Positions 1 through 8,670 of a DNA stretch of 34,182 bases are shown here, in pieces. Origin of the DNA: Stenotrophomonas maltophilia (GTDB lineage: Bacteria; Pseudomonadota; Gammaproteobacteria; Xanthomonadales; Xanthomonadaceae); contig NZ_RAUX01000005.1 in assembly GCF_013464485.1 (NCBI RefSeq), positions 1 to 34,182 of the forward strand, given 5' to 3'. The notes beneath the pieces were generated by a model that was not told the DNA's origin, did not search any database, and worked only from the letters and a program-made list of their open reading frames with translations. The position numbers were made by a program, and so were the translations under genes. Each line of letters starts with the position of its first letter. The first letter of the stretch is position 1.

Positions 1-52
1 GGCCGGCAACCCCTTGGACATCTGCAATTGCCGGCCAGCGGCCGGCACTACC
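1..52. repeat. SMAG-type REP dimer (left part cut by window edge)
   Basis: Bases 1-10 look like the tail of one palindromic unit. Bases 28-52 are a full unit that reads, on the minus strand, GTAG followed by a GC-rich stem (GCCGGCC / GGCCGGC). The two are in convergent (tail-to-tail) arrangement. The GTAG head plus short GC stem is the hallmark of the SMAG elements described in Stenotrophomonas maltophilia. Confidence 0.75.
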
Positions 53-67
53 TCAAGGACGAACACA

Positions 68-532
68 ATGCGAAAGACAAGGACGTTGATGATTGCCGGC
101 CTGCTGCTGGCGCCCGCCGTGCAGGCTGCGTCCGCCTGCCAGGAGCCTGCGGCCGTGGCCCGCGCCTTCTACGAGGCGACGACCGGCAATGGTGATCTGC
201 TGGAGCCGCCGCCGGCGCTGGTCAGCGCGGCCTTCGGCAGGGCGCTGCGTGCTGAGCGTGTTTGCCAGCAGCGCGAGGAAGGCATCTGCAAGATCGATTC
301 GGACCCGTGGCTGGATGCGCAGGACGGCGACATCGACAGCCCGGTGCGCTACAACTGGAAAGAGACCTCGGCGACTACCGGCCACGTCGAAATGCGGTAC
401 TCGGTGTGGAAGGCCGCCTACGTGACCCGGTTGCCGATGGTGCGCCAGGGCCAGGGGTGCTGGCAGGTCGATGACATCCTCACCAACAGCGGCCGTTCGG
501 TGCGGAAGATCCTGGCGCAGCCGGCGCCCTGA
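68..532 (+). CDS. small secreted protein, DUF3828-like
   Basis: A 154-residue protein. The ATG at 68 is preferred to the one at 14 because it directly begins a signal peptide (MRKTR, hydrophobic IAGLLLAPA, then an AQA/A-type cleavage region), while the first 18 codons of the longer form overlap a REP repeat. Mature part starts with a PAAVARAFYEA helix, contains a D-x-D-PWLDAQDGD segment and three cysteines that could pair outside the cytoplasm. The FY-helix, aspartate-rich middle and W-x-VDDI end resemble the DUF3828 family; that is recollection, not a search. No operon partner: REP repeats lie on both sides. Function unknown; probably periplasmic. Confidence 0.7.
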   Translation: MRKTRTLMIAGLLLAPAVQAASACQEPAAVARAFYEATTGNGDLLEPPPALVSAAFGRALRAERVCQQREEGICKIDSDPWLDAQDGDIDSPVRYNWKETSATTGHVEMRYSVWKAAYVTRLPMVRQGQGCWQVDDILTNSGRSVRKILAQPAP

Positions 533-565
533 ACCGCCTACGGCATCCAGGCATGGTGTGGTCCT

Positions 566-628
566 GTTGCCGGCCAGCGGCCGGCACTACCGGGTTGGGT
601 GCCGACCGTTGGTCGGCACGCCTCTACC
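566..628. repeat. SMAG-type REP pair
   Basis: Two GC-rich palindromes in tandem on the minus strand: 566-590 (minus-strand GTAG head at 590-587) and about 599-627 (stem GTGCCGACC / GGTCGGCAC, GTAG head at 627-624). The second GTAG supplies the TAG stop codon of the minus-strand gene ending at 624. Confidence 0.75.
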
Positions 629-1418
629 GCGTATGCCCGAACACCAGTTCGATCACGAACTGGCTGCCGAAGAACGCCAGCAGCAGCAACAGCATCGCCG
701 CCAGCGTCCAGTGCACCGCCTTCATGCCGCGCCAGCCGTAGCGACGGCGGCCGATCAGCAGTACGCCGAACACGATCCACGACAGCACGCTCAGCACGGT
801 CTTGTGCACCAGCTTCTGCGCCAGCAGGTCATCGACGAACAGCACGCCGGTGACCAGCGTCAGGGTCAGCAACGCGAAGCCGACGGTGATCACCCGGAAC
901 AGCAGCGATTCGAGGTCGGCCAGCGGCGGCAGGGCACGCAGCCACGGCCGGAATTCACGACGGCGCAGGGCACGTTCCTGCAACCACAGCATGATCGCCA
1001 GCAGCGCAGCGATGCTCAACGTCGCGTAGGCCAGCAGCGCCAACCAGGCGTGGCTGGCCAGGCGCCAGCCCAGCACTTTGCTCGGTTCGTGGCCGTATCC
1101 GTGGTAGGCCAGCAGCAGCACCGCGGCCAGCGGAAACACCACCACGCCCAGCGCCGACATCCGCCCGCGCGCGCCGACCAGCGAGGTCAGCCAGGCCATG
1201 CCCAGGCCGACCAGCGACAGTGCGGCGAAGAAGTGCATGTCCGGCCCGCCGTTGGTACGCATCGCCACCATCACGTGGTAGCCGCCATGCAGCAGCATCG
1301 CCGGCAGTGCCGGCCACAGCCAGGTGGGCGCGCCAGAGGTTCCATCGCGGCCGAGCGCACGCACCAGCAGGGCACTGGCAGCCAGGTACAGCAGAACGGC
1401 GATGAGAACGATTGTCAT
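624..1418 (-). CDS. ypjD: cytochrome c assembly family inner-membrane protein (YpjD/CcsA-like)
   Basis: A 264-residue polytopic membrane protein with about eight hydrophobic segments, starting MTIVLIAVLLYLAASALLV and ending with a helix FGSQFVIELVFGHTR. Segments such as RYGWRGMKAVHW and the overall pattern fit the CcsA/ResC-like cytochrome c assembly family (PF01578), whose YpjD branch is commonly encoded divergently from ffh in Gammaproteobacteria; that is the arrangement here. The role of YpjD itself is not well established, and a true haem-export role is not shown because no typical tryptophan-rich WxWxxW signature is evident. The stop codon TAG is part of a REP repeat GTAG head. Confidence 0.85.
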   Translation of the reverse strand: MTIVLIAVLLYLAASALLVRALGRDGTSGAPTWLWPALPAMLLHGGYHVMVAMRTNGGPDMHFFAALSLVGLGMAWLTSLVGARGRMSALGVVVFPLAAVLLLAYHGYGHEPSKVLGWRLASHAWLALLAYATLSIAALLAIMLWLQERALRRREFRPWLRALPPLADLESLLFRVITVGFALLTLTLVTGVLFVDDLLAQKLVHKTVLSVLSWIVFGVLLIGRRRYGWRGMKAVHWTLAAMLLLLLAFFGSQFVIELVFGHTR

Positions 1419-1492
1419 CGTTGAAGTTTCGCATACCCCTGCGGTGGTGGCGACGGCCCCGGCGTCGCAGCCCGGGGAGGCCGACGGACCCG

Positions 1493-1499
1493 TTATACT
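1493..1499 (+). promoter_or_regulatory. candidate -10 of the ffh promoter
   Basis: TTATACT at 1493-1499 lies 42 bases before the ffh start in the 122-base ypjD-ffh divergent gap and is close to the sigma-70 -10 consensus. No good -35 is visible in the GC-rich DNA upstream. Confidence 0.45.
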
Positions 1500-1540
1500 G
1501 TCTGCCTTATTGTCCCCCGTTTTCAGACAGGTCGTACCGC

Positions 1541-2917
1541 ATGTTCGAGTCCCTGACCCAGCGCCTTTCCGGCACCATCGAGCGCCTGCGTGGCCGCGGC
1601 CGCCTGACCGAGGAGAACATCCGCGAGGCGACCCGCGAGGTGCGCATCGCGCTGCTGGAAGCCGACGTGGCGCTGCCGGTGGTGCAGGCCCTGATCGAGC
1701 GCATCAAGGTGCGCGCGGTCGGCCAGGAAGTACTGAAGTCGCTGACCCCGGGCCAGGCCCTGATCAAGGTGGTGCGCGACGAGCTGACCGCGGTGATGGG
1801 CGCCGAAGCCAGCGACCTGAACCTCAACGTTCCCGCCCCGGCCATCATCCTGATGGCGGGCCTGCAGGGCGCCGGCAAGACCACCACGGTGGGCAAGCTG
1901 GCCAAGCACCTGAAGGAAAAGCGCAAGAAGAAGGTGATGGTGGTCTCGGCCGACGTCTACCGCCCGGCCGCGATCGAGCAGCTGAAGACCCTGGCCGAGC
2001 AGGTCGGCGTGCTGTTCTTCCCGTCCAGCGCCGACCAGAAGCCGGAAGCCATCGTCCGCGCTGCCATCGACGATGCGCGCAAGTCGTTCGTGGATGTGCT
2101 GCTGGTCGATACCGCCGGCCGCCTGGCCATCGACGAAGCGATGATGGCCGAGATCAAGGCCCTGCACGCAGCGGTGAACCCGGCCGAAACCCTGTTCGTG
2201 GTCGATGCCATGACCGGCCAGGACGCGGCCAACACCGCCAAGGCCTTCGGTGATGCACTGCCGCTGACCGGCGTGGTGCTGACCAAGACCGACGGTGACG
2301 CCCGTGGCGGTGCCGCGCTGAGCGTGCGCTACATCACCGGCAAGCCGATCAAGTTCGTCGGTGTCAGCGAAAAGCCGGAAGGCCTGGACGTGTTCCACCC
2401 GGACCGTATCGCCAGCCGCATCCTGGACATGGGCGACGTGCTGTCGCTGGTCGAGCAGGTCGAGCAGCAGGTCGACAAGGACAAGGCCGCAAAGCTGGCC
2501 GAGAAGGTCGCCAAGGGCAAGAAGTTCGACCTGAACGACATGCGTGACCAGTTGGAGCAGATGCAGAACATGGGCGGCATTGGCGGCCTGATGGACAAGC
2601 TGCCGGGCCTGGGCAACATCCCCGACCATCTGAAGCAGCAGGTCAGCCAGGGCAAGGAAGTGCCGCGCATGATCGCCATCATCGGCTCTATGACCAAGAA
2701 GGAACGACGCAACCCGAACCTGCTCAACGGCTCGCGCCGCGCGCGCATCGCCAAGGGCTCGGGCGTGACCCCGGCCGACGTCAACAAGCTCATGAAGCAG
2801 TACATGCAGATGGAAAAGATGATGAGCAAGATGGCCGGCGGCGGCATGAAGGGCATGCTGCGCAGCATGAAGGGCATGATGGGGGCCATGGGCGGCCGCG
2901 GCATGCCGTTCCGTTGA
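1541..2917 (+). CDS. ffh: signal recognition particle protein Ffh
   Basis: A 458-residue SRP54-type GTPase, the usual bacterial length. It binds 4.5S RNA and signal sequences of nascent inner-membrane proteins and docks with FtsY. N domain about residues 1-90; G domain with P-loop GLQGAGKT (107-114), the DTAGR motif in LLVDTAGRLAID and the TKTDG guanine-recognition motif; C-terminal M domain from about 300 with the RMIAIIGSM and NGSRRARIAKGSG segments (4.5S RNA binding) and a methionine-rich tail. ATG at 1541 is chosen because MFESLTQRLS is the standard Ffh beginning. Transcribed alone, 95 bases ahead of a lipoprotein gene. Confidence 0.98.
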   Translation: MFESLTQRLSGTIERLRGRGRLTEENIREATREVRIALLEADVALPVVQALIERIKVRAVGQEVLKSLTPGQALIKVVRDELTAVMGAEASDLNLNVPAPAIILMAGLQGAGKTTTVGKLAKHLKEKRKKKVMVVSADVYRPAAIEQLKTLAEQVGVLFFPSSADQKPEAIVRAAIDDARKSFVDVLLVDTAGRLAIDEAMMAEIKALHAAVNPAETLFVVDAMTGQDAANTAKAFGDALPLTGVVLTKTDGDARGGAALSVRYITGKPIKFVGVSEKPEGLDVFHPDRIASRILDMGDVLSLVEQVEQQVDKDKAAKLAEKVAKGKKFDLNDMRDQLEQMQNMGGIGGLMDKLPGLGNIPDHLKQQVSQGKEVPRMIAIIGSMTKKERRNPNLLNGSRRARIAKGSGVTPADVNKLMKQYMQMEKMMSKMAGGGMKGMLRSMKGMMGAMGGRGMPFR

Positions 2918-3012
2918 TCGACGTGAGGGCCGAGCGCAGGTGTCGGGAACGGCACTTGCGGGAGCGGGCCCGTATTGCTTGACTACCTGCCGAATCCGAC
3001 AAGGGAATGTTC

Positions 3013-3447
3013 ATGAACAGAGTGATCGTGGTGATGGTCCTGGCCCTGGGCCTGGCCGCATGCAAGGACGACACCTCGGTGTCGCAGAAGGCCGGCAGTG
3101 CCATCAGTGGCACGGCGGCTGATTTCGTCGCGGGCCTGGGTGAGGGTGTGGACAAGCGCATGAACGTGACGCTGCAGGCCGATCCGGGCCTGGCCGCGCA
3201 TGGCCTGACCGTGACCCTGGGCAAGAGCCGTGGCATGGGCTCCAAGGAAGCGGCGGTGTACGTGGTGGCTGACAAGGCCTTCAAGGGCAAGCTGGTCGCG
3301 CGCGCGCTGGACGCTGACGGTACCGAGATCGGGCGGGCATCGACCGAGGTGGAGTTCGCCGCAGACGACGCACGCTACGTGACCTTCCAGTTCAACGAGG
3401 AAATGGACAGCCAGCTGGTGCGCACCTACGCGGTGGTGGCGCGCTGA
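3013..3447 (+). CDS. small lipoprotein of unknown function
   Basis: A 144-residue predicted lipoprotein. MNRVIVVMVLALGLAAC carries a lipobox LAAC, so the mature N-terminal Cys would be lipidated. An in-frame ATG at 3007 directly abuts the AGGGA at 3002-3006, so the ATG at 3013 with normal spacing is preferred. The mature protein has no recognised enzymatic motif; its second half (VTLQADPGL... LVARALDADGTEIGRA... RYVTFQFNEEMD) looks like a beta-rich domain, resembling proteins that carry a small immunoglobulin-like fold. Location inferred: inner leaflet of the outer membrane or outer face of the inner membrane. Conserved neighbour of ffh; role unknown. Confidence 0.8.
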   Translation: MNRVIVVMVLALGLAACKDDTSVSQKAGSAISGTAADFVAGLGEGVDKRMNVTLQADPGLAAHGLTVTLGKSRGMGSKEAAVYVVADKAFKGKLVARALDADGTEIGRASTEVEFAADDARYVTFQFNEEMDSQLVRTYAVVAR

Positions 3448-3526
3448 TCCTCGCGCGACCGGGTCACGGATCGGGTCGCAGCGACTGGCGTATGCTGGGT
3501 GGTGACTTCTCCCACAGGTATGTCGC

Positions 3527-4603
3527 GTGAACGCATCGCCGATTCTTGAACGCGCCGACACCTTCTGTCGGCGTTTTTCATTGCAGCTTCCTATCCTGCT
3601 GGCGCCGATGGCTGGCGCCTGCCCCGTGCCGTTGTCGGCTGCGCTGGCCAACGCCGGCAGCATGGGGGCGATGGGCGCGGTGCTGTCGTCATCTGCCGAT
3701 ATCGGTCGTTGGATGGACGATTTCCGCGCCGCTTCGACCGGCCCGGCGCAGGTGAACCTGTGGGTGCCGGATCCGGCACCGACCCGTGATGTCGCCGCCG
3801 AAGCTGCCAGCCGCGCCTTCCTCGCGCAGTGGGGCCCGGACGTGCCGGCCAGCGCTGCCGACGCCACGCCCGCCGATTTCGAAGAACAGTTCGCCGCGTT
3901 GCTGGCCGCACGCCCGGCGGTGGCCTCGACCATCATGGGCGTGCTGCTGCCGCGTCACGTGCAGCAGCTGAAGGACGCCGGCATCGCCTGGATCGCGTGC
4001 GCGACCACGTTGTCTGAAGCACGCGCCGCCCAGGATGCCGGTGCCGACGCCGTGGTGGCGCAGGGCGTGGAAGCGGGTGGGCATCGTGGTTCATTCGATC
4101 CGGCGATGGCCGAGCGCCAGTTGGTGGGCCTGTTCGCGCTGCTGCCGCGTTTGGCTGATCAGCTGACGATTCCGGTGATTGCCGCCGGTGGCATCGCCGA
4201 TGGTCGCGGCATTGCAGCCGCGCTCACCCTGGGCGCGAGCGCCGTGCAGATCGGCACCGCCTTCCTGCGCACGCCGGAAGCGGCGATTGCGTCGGCGTGG
4301 GCCGATGGGCTGGCTGCCAGCGAACCCGAAGACACCTGGCCGACCCGTGCCTTCAGTGGTCGTCTGGGGCGTGGCCTGGCCACGCCGTACGTGCGTGCAG
4401 CCGCCGTGGAAGGCGCGCCGGCGCCGCGCCCATACCCGGTGCAGCGGGGCCTGACCGCGCCGATGCGCCGGCAGGCTGTGCAGGAAAATCGACTGGCCGC
4501 AATGCAGGCCTGGGCCGGGCAGTCGGCGTGGATGGCGCCGGCACAGCCGGCCGCCGACGTGCTGCGCGGCATGTGGGAACAGGCGCAGGCACTGCTGCGA
4601 TGA
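3527..4603 (+). CDS. nitronate monooxygenase (2-nitropropane dioxygenase family)
   Basis: A 358-residue FMN-dependent TIM-barrel enzyme of the nitronate monooxygenase/FabK superfamily, expected to oxidise alkyl nitronates with O2. Signs: [10 protein letters not shown] near the start (22-30), [10 protein letters not shown] (181-190; H186 is the expected active-site histidine), [11 protein letters not shown] (218-228) and [17 protein letters not shown] (FMN phosphate binding). The start is GTG at 3527; an ATG seven bases upstream opens only a nine-codon frame. The stop overlaps the next start (ATGA), implying translational coupling to the pabC-like gene. Physiological substrate not visible; propionate-3-nitronate detoxification is typical of the family. 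Confidence 0.88.
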   Translation: MNASPILERADTFCRRFSLQLPILLAPMAGACPVPLSAALANAGSMGAMGAVLSSSADIGRWMDDFRAASTGPAQVNLWVPDPAPTRDVAAEAASRAFLAQWGPDVPASAADATPADFEEQFAALLAARPAVASTIMGVLLPRHVQQLKDAGIAWIACATTLSEARAAQDAGADAVVAQGVEAGGHRGSFDPAMAERQLVGLFALLPRLADQLTIPVIAAGGIADGRGIAAALTLGASAVQIGTAFLRTPEAAIASAWADGLAASEPEDTWPTRAFSGRLGRGLATPYVRAAAVEGAPAPRPYPVQRGLTAPMRRQAVQENRLAAMQAWAGQSAWMAPAQPAADVLRGMWEQAQALLR

Positions 4604-5382
4604 CGCTGACCTGCAACGGCCAGCCGGCGCAGGTGGAGGACCTGTTGCCGGCGCTGGTCAACTACGGCCACTTCACCTCGCTGCAGGTGCGTGACTGCGC
4701 CGTGCAGGGACTGGACCTGCATCTGGCGCGGCTGTCGCAGGCCACGCGCGAACTGTTCGGCAGTGCGCTGGACACGGTGCAGGTACAGGCCTGGATGGCG
4801 CAGGCGCTGCAGCAGGCCGGACAGGCCGATGCGTCGCTGAGGGTGACGGTGTATTCGCGCCGTTTCGACTTCCGCAATCCGCTGGCGGCGGTGCCAGTGG
4901 ATGTGCTGGTGGCGGTGTCCGCGCCGGTGTCGCTGACGGCGGCGAAGCGCGTGCGCAGCGTGACCTGGCAGCGCGAACTGCCGCAGATCAAGCACGTGGG
5001 CACGTTTGGCCTGTTTGCCGAACGGCGCGCGGCGATGGCCGACGGTTTCGATGATGCGCTGCTTGTCGGTTGGGATGGCCACGTCAGTGAAGGCACCACC
5101 TGGAACCTTGCCGTGCACGACGGCCATCAACTGATCTGGCCACGGGCGCCGGCGTTGCGTGGGACCGCCGAGGCGCTGCTGAAGCAGCACTGGCCCGGCC
5201 CGCAGGCGACGCGGCCACTGGCGCGGATGGAACTGGCCGGCGTGAAGGCGGCCTTTGCCTGCAACGCCAGTGGCCTGTGGGCGCTGGAGGCCATTGATGG
5301 GCATGTCCTGCCCGGCTCGCAGGCCTTGGCTGAACAGGGCAGGGCGGTGCTGGCGGGCGTGGCTTGGAACGGCCTGGGCTGA
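4600..5382 (+). CDS. pabC: class IV aminotransferase, aminodeoxychorismate lyase-like
   Basis: A 260-residue fold-type IV PLP enzyme. K131 in PQIKHVG is the expected Schiff-base lysine and the SEGTTWN segment (163-169; E164, N169) is the PLP-binding signature of the family. PabC converts 4-amino-4-deoxychorismate into 4-aminobenzoate and pyruvate for folate synthesis. N-terminal [12 protein letters not shown] matches the family's G-x-FT/E-T pattern. Coupled to the upstream monooxygenase by a 4-base overlap. D-amino-acid or branched-chain transaminase activity is less likely given the short length, but specificity cannot be settled from the sequence, so the symbol is a best guess. Confidence 0.75.
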   Translation: MTLTCNGQPAQVEDLLPALVNYGHFTSLQVRDCAVQGLDLHLARLSQATRELFGSALDTVQVQAWMAQALQQAGQADASLRVTVYSRRFDFRNPLAAVPVDVLVAVSAPVSLTAAKRVRSVTWQRELPQIKHVGTFGLFAERRAAMADGFDDALLVGWDGHVSEGTTWNLAVHDGHQLIWPRAPALRGTAEALLKQHWPGPQATRPLARMELAGVKAAFACNASGLWALEAIDGHVLPGSQALAEQGRAVLAGVAWNGLG

Positions 5383-5390
5383 AATGCCCC

Positions 5391-5407
5391 GCCGGGCATG
5401 GCCCGGC
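5391..5407. repeat. REP-like palindrome without GTAG head
   Basis: GCCGGGC-ATG-GCCCGGC is a perfect 7-bp stem with a 3-base loop shortly after the pabC stop. It has the stem of a SMAG-like repeat but no GTAG, and could also act as a weak transcription barrier. Confidence 0.4.
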
Positions 5408-5436
5408 GCTGCCGTGAAGGCTGGCCACCCATGGGC

Positions 5437-5465
5437 TTGGCTCGGCCGGGCTCTGCCGCTATAAT
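5437..5465 (+). promoter_or_regulatory. rpsP operon promoter
   Basis: TTGGCT (5437-5442), 17 bases, then a perfect TATAAT (5460-5465), 48 bases before the rpsP start. This is the strongest sigma-70 promoter seen in the window, fitting a ribosomal protein operon. Confidence 0.8.
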
Positions 5466-5513
5466 CGCCCGCTTACCTCGCCATCCTGGCGACTGGGCAA
5501 TAGGAAAAACACC

Positions 5514-5774
5514 ATGGTCAAGATTCGACTGACCCGCGGCGGCGCCAAGAAGCGTCCGTTCTACCACATCATCGTCACCGACGTGCGCAGCGCGCGCGAC
5601 GGCCGCAACATCGAGCGCGTTGGTTTCTACAACCCGGTCGCCCAGGGCGGCGAGAAGCGCATCGAGCTGGACCTGGCCCGCGTTGACCATTGGGTCAAGA
5701 ACGGCGCCCAGCCGACCGACAAGGTCCGCAACCTGATCAAGGAAGCGACCAGGTCCCAGGCCGCTGCGGCCTGA
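5514..5774 (+). CDS. rpsP: 30S ribosomal protein S16
   Basis: An 86-residue protein with the S16 opening [19 protein letters not shown] and the conserved segment [16 protein letters not shown], of normal length for bS16, which binds 16S rRNA early in 30S assembly. First gene of rpsP-rimM-trmD-rplS, with its own consensus-like promoter; a hairpin follows within 10 bases of the stop and may reduce downstream transcription. Confidence 0.98.
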   Translation: MVKIRLTRGGAKKRPFYHIIVTDVRSARDGRNIERVGFYNPVAQGGEKRIELDLARVDHWVKNGAQPTDKVRNLIKEATRSQAAAA

Positions 5775-5781
5775 TCCTGAC

Positions 5782-5806
5782 GGGCCACGCTTCGGCGTGG
5801 CCCTCT
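5782..5806 (+). terminator. hairpin between rpsP and rimM (attenuator-like)
   Basis: GGGCCACGC-TTCG-GCGTGGCCC, a 9-bp perfect stem with a UUCG tetraloop, followed by TCTT. The short T tract suggests partial termination or an mRNA-stability element; the rimM start is 16 bases past the stem. Confidence 0.6.
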
Positions 5807-5818
5807 TGGTTGAAGCAG

Positions 5819-6331
5819 ATGAAAGATATCGAGCGCCGCATCCTGCTGGGCAGGGTTGTCGGCGCTTTTGGTGTGCGCGGCGAGATCAAGCTCGAGTCCT
5901 GGACCGAGCCACGTTCCGCCATTTTCCGTTACCAGCCGTGGATCGTGCGCAGCCCGTCCGGCGTGGAAACCACGATTGAAGGTGTGCGTGGCCGCGACAG
6001 CGGCAAGCACCTGGTCGCCCGTTTCCCCGGCGTCGAGGACCGTGATGCGGTCGAAGCGATGCGCGGCACCGAGATCTACGTGGCCCGCAGTGCCTTGCCG
6101 CCGCCGAAGCCCGATGAGTATTACTGGGTGGACCTGGAAGGCCTGGATGTGAAGACCACCGAGGGCGTTTCCCTGGGCCAGGTCTCGCACCTGTTCAGCA
6201 CCGGCGCCAATGACGTGGTGGTGGTCCGGGGCGACCGCGAGCGGATGATTCCGTTCGTGCAGCCGGACTTCGTCAAATCGGTCGACTTCGAGGCCAACCT
6301 GGTCGTGGTCGACTGGGATCCCGAGTTCTGA
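5819..6331 (+). CDS. rimM: ribosome maturation factor RimM
   Basis: A 170-residue protein needed for maturation of the 30S head, where it binds S19. N-terminal RimM domain begins [18 protein letters not shown]; the C-terminal PRC-barrel has [11 protein letters not shown] and ends [13 protein letters not shown]...[12 protein letters not shown] at 5819 is chosen; a TTG three codons upstream is possible. It ends two bases before the GTG option for trmD, so the two are probably co-translated. Confidence 0.96.
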   Translation: MKDIERRILLGRVVGAFGVRGEIKLESWTEPRSAIFRYQPWIVRSPSGVETTIEGVRGRDSGKHLVARFPGVEDRDAVEAMRGTEIYVARSALPPPKPDEYYWVDLEGLDVKTTEGVSLGQVSHLFSTGANDVVVVRGDRERMIPFVQPDFVKSVDFEANLVVVDWDPEF

Positions 6332-6339
6332 GTGTGAGC

Positions 6340-7098
6340 ATGCGTTTCGACGTCATCACCCTGTTCCCCGAGTTCCTCGCCCAGTCCGCTGGATTGGGCG
6401 TGGTCGGGCGCGCGCAGGAGAAGGGGTTGTTCAGCCTGCATGGCTGGAATCCCCGTGATTACGCTGAAGGCAACTACCGCCGGGTGGACGACCGTCCGTT
6501 CGGCGGTGGCCCGGGCATGGTGATGCTGATCGAGCCGCTGCAGGCCTGCCTGCAGGCGATCCGCGATGCTGATCCGACCCCGGCGCGGCTGATTTACCTC
6601 AGTCCACAGGGTGCGCCGTTGACCCAGGCCAAGGTGCGGGAACTGGCGGCATTGCCGCGCATGGTCCTGCTCTGCGGCCGTTATGAAGGCATCGACGAGC
6701 GTTTCCTGGAGGCCAATGTCGACGAGGAGATTTCCCTCGGCGACTACGTGCTGTCCGGCGGCGAACTGGGTGCGGCGGTGATCATCGACGCCGTGGCCCG
6801 CCTGCAGGATGGTGCCCTGAACGACGCCGAATCGGCGGCCCAGGACAGCTTCGAGGGCGACCTCGGCCTGCTCGACTGCCCGCATTACAGCCAGCCGGCC
6901 CAGCACCCGCTGGGTGACGTGCCGGACGTGCTGCGCTCGGGCAACCATGCGGCCATTGCCGCCTGGCGCCGCCAGCAGTCGCTGGTCCGTACCGCCCAGC
7001 GGCGCCCGGACCTGCTGGATGAACAGGCGCTGGGCAAGGCCGACCGCAAACTGCTGGAGCAGGGCCGTCAGGCCCAGAAGCACAAGGCCAGCCCCTAG
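6340..7098 (+). CDS. trmD: tRNA (guanine-37-N1)-methyltransferase
   Basis: A 252-residue SPOUT methyltransferase that makes m1G37 in tRNAs to prevent +1 frameshifts. [12 protein letters not shown] start, FGGGPGMVM loop (54-62), GRYEGIDER (113-121) and GDYVLSGGE (134-142) form the trefoil-knot SAM and tRNA site. GTG at 6334, two codons earlier, is an alternative start; the ATG matches the usual family beginning. The end of the gene forms the left arm of a hairpin that may separate trmD from rplS transcription. Confidence 0.97.
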   Translation: MRFDVITLFPEFLAQSAGLGVVGRAQEKGLFSLHGWNPRDYAEGNYRRVDDRPFGGGPGMVMLIEPLQACLQAIRDADPTPARLIYLSPQGAPLTQAKVRELAALPRMVLLCGRYEGIDERFLEANVDEEISLGDYVLSGGELGAAVIIDAVARLQDGALNDAESAAQDSFEGDLGLLDCPHYSQPAQHPLGDVPDVLRSGNHAAIAAWRRQQSLVRTAQRRPDLLDEQALGKADRKLLEQGRQAQKHKASP

Positions 7099-7113
7099 CG
7101 CAGGGCTGGCTTT
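7087..7113 (+). terminator. hairpin overlapping the trmD stop
   Basis: GCCAGCCC (7087-7094) pairs with GGGCTGGC (7103-7110), loop CTAGCGCA containing the trmD stop codon, followed by TTT. The 8-bp stem with a very short T run suggests an attenuator rather than a full terminator. Confidence 0.5.
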
Positions 7114-7252
7114 ATCGGCTATCATGGCCAATTCCCGCCGGCCCAGGTCGGCGTGCGCAGTACCCAGAACAAACGTGCAGCACAGTCCGGTGACTGCATG
7201 AGCCTACGTTGTCGATACGACACGCCCACCCGAACAAGAATCGGTGTAACCC

Positions 7253-7654
7253 ATGAGCAAGCTGAACAAGTCCATCGTCGCGGAATTCGAATCCGCCCAG
7301 ATCACCCGTGAACTGCCGAAGTTCAGCCAGGGCGACACCGTTGTCGTCAACGTGAAGGTGAAGGAAGGCAGCCGCGAGCGCGTGCAGGCCTACGAAGGCG
7401 TCGTCATCGCCACCAAGAACGCCGGCCTGAATTCCTCGTTCACCGTCCGCAAGATCTCGCACGGCTACGGCGTCGAGCGCGTTTTCCAGACCCACAGCGC
7501 CATCATCGACTCGGTCGAAGTGAAGCGTCGTGGTAAGGTCCGCGCCGGCAAGCTGTACTACCTGCGTGGCCTGGAAGGCAAGGCTGCCCGCATCAAGGAA
7601 GACCTGGCTGCCGCTGCTGCCGCCAAGGCTGCCCGTCTGGCCGAAAAGGCCTGA
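7253..7654 (+). CDS. rplS: 50S ribosomal protein L19
   Basis: A 133-residue bL19, located at the 30S-50S interface. Starts [16 protein letters not shown]; contains the conserved [26 protein letters not shown] and [12 protein letters not shown] segments and the basic [16 protein letters not shown]. The C-terminal alanine-rich tail is longer than in E. coli (115 residues), as seen in Xanthomonadaceae. A 154-base leader separates it from trmD, and a strong terminator follows, closing the operon. Confidence 0.97.
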   Translation: MSKLNKSIVAEFESAQITRELPKFSQGDTVVVNVKVKEGSRERVQAYEGVVIATKNAGLNSSFTVRKISHGYGVERVFQTHSAIIDSVEVKRRGKVRAGKLYYLRGLEGKAARIKEDLAAAAAAKAARLAEKA

Positions 7655-7678
7655 TAAACAACTTCGGTTGTTGCCGCG

Positions 7679-7707
7679 ACGGCCACCTTCGGGTGGCCGT
7701 TTGCGTT
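7679..7707 (+). terminator. rho-independent terminator after rplS
   Basis: ACGGCCACC-TTCG-GGTGGCCGT, a 9-bp perfect stem with UUCG loop followed by TTGCGTTT. It marks the end of the rpsP-rimM-trmD-rplS unit. Confidence 0.85.
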
Positions 7708-7736
7708 TCCGGCATCGCATCGGCCACGATCAGCTG

Positions 7737-8117
7737 ATGAACGACATCAACCCGCGCTATCCCGCCGTGATCCAGTCGGCGTTGCGCTTCCTCGACGGCA
7801 AGGGGCTGGCGCGCGTGCAGTCGGCGCCATTGCTGCATCGCCTGCTGTGGCGCCTGGGCATTGCGCTGCCGCCACCGATCCTGGCCGGCTTCGGCACCAA
7901 TGCGCTGGTGCAGGGCCTGCTGTTCGGGCTGTTCTGGACCGGCCTGATGTGGCTGATGCTGTGGCAGGGCAGTGAGCGCCCGCTGGCGCTGTTGCTGGTG
8001 GCCGGGCTGTTGGCTGGTGCGCTGTTCGGCGTGGTGATGGCGGCCCTGATGCGCTCGCTGCGCCGCCACCGCAAGCTGCCGGACTGGCGGCAGTTCCGCG
8101 CGCGGCAGGCGGACTGA
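7737..8117 (+). CDS. small inner-membrane protein (DUF6404-like)
   Basis: A 126-residue protein with a cytoplasmic N-terminal helix region (residues 1-45), two transmembrane segments (about 57-77, GLLFGLFWTGLMWLMLW; and about 83-106, LALLLVAGLLAGALFGVVM) and a basic C-terminal tail RRHRKLPDWRQFRARQAD. The layout fits the small DUF6404 group of two-helix proteins; this assignment is from memory. ATG at 7737 follows the rplS terminator by 30 bases. No functional clue in the neighbours. Confidence 0.75.
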   Translation: MNDINPRYPAVIQSALRFLDGKGLARVQSAPLLHRLLWRLGIALPPPILAGFGTNALVQGLLFGLFWTGLMWLMLWQGSERPLALLLVAGLLAGALFGVVMAALMRSLRRHRKLPDWRQFRARQAD

Positions 8118-8196
8118 GCCGATGGCGCACTGCGCCGTGACCGCCGGCGACGGGGCGCGCTAGGCTGCAGCTTCATCCCCATGGGCGTACCGTGCG

Positions 8197-8631
8197 ATGC
8201 CTGCCAAGCGAACCGCGCCTTCCGCCGCGCCCAGGCTGCTCGCCGGCGGCAACCCGCAGATCGCCAAGGGCGAGGGCAATGCCCCGGTGCAGGCCTATAT
8301 TGCTGCCATGCCTGGCTGGAAACGCCCGATTGGCGACCAGCTGGATGCGCTCATCGAACAGGCCGTGCCCGGCGTGCACAAGGCAGTGAAGTGGAACTCG
8401 CCGATGTATGCGGTTGCCCCGGGCGCAGGCTGGTTTCTCAGCTTTCATTGCTTCACCCGCTACATCAAGGTGGCGTTCTTCCGTGGCGCTGGGCTGAGGC
8501 CGGTGCCGCCGGAGCCGTCCAGAAGTGCCGCTACGCGTTACCTGCACATCGAGCAGGATGGCGTGAGGGATGAGGCACAGTTCCTCGACTGGGTGCGCCA
8601 GGCGGCCGCGCTGCCCGGCGAGCGCATGTGA
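8197..8631 (+). CDS. DUF1801 (YdhG-like) protein
   Basis: A 144-residue soluble protein of the DUF1801/YdhG fold: N-terminal DQLDALIEQAVPGVHKAVKWNSPMY and the FLSFHCFTRYIKVAFFRGA strand pair are typical. Structures of the family show a small alpha/beta fold; the biochemical role is not known. Forms a tandem pair with the next gene, which belongs to the same family but is only distantly similar, suggesting an old duplication. Confidence 0.85.
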   Translation: MPAKRTAPSAAPRLLAGGNPQIAKGEGNAPVQAYIAAMPGWKRPIGDQLDALIEQAVPGVHKAVKWNSPMYAVAPGAGWFLSFHCFTRYIKVAFFRGAGLRPVPPEPSRSAATRYLHIEQDGVRDEAQFLDWVRQAAALPGERM

Positions 8632-8670
8632 GCCCCGCTGTTCCGATTTCCTTCCCTACGAGAGCACCCG

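Noticed and set aside
471-1424. Long open frames opposite ypjD, mutS, the catalase and MATE genes on the other strand.
   Set aside because: They are glutamine/arginine/histidine-rich shadows of GC-rich genes, with no domain and no ribosome site.
7099-7252. Possible L19 leader regulatory RNA upstream of rplS, with small hairpin TGTCG-ATA-CGACA at 7210-7222.
   Set aside because: The stem is only five base pairs and no known leader pattern could be matched; left as an ordinary leader.
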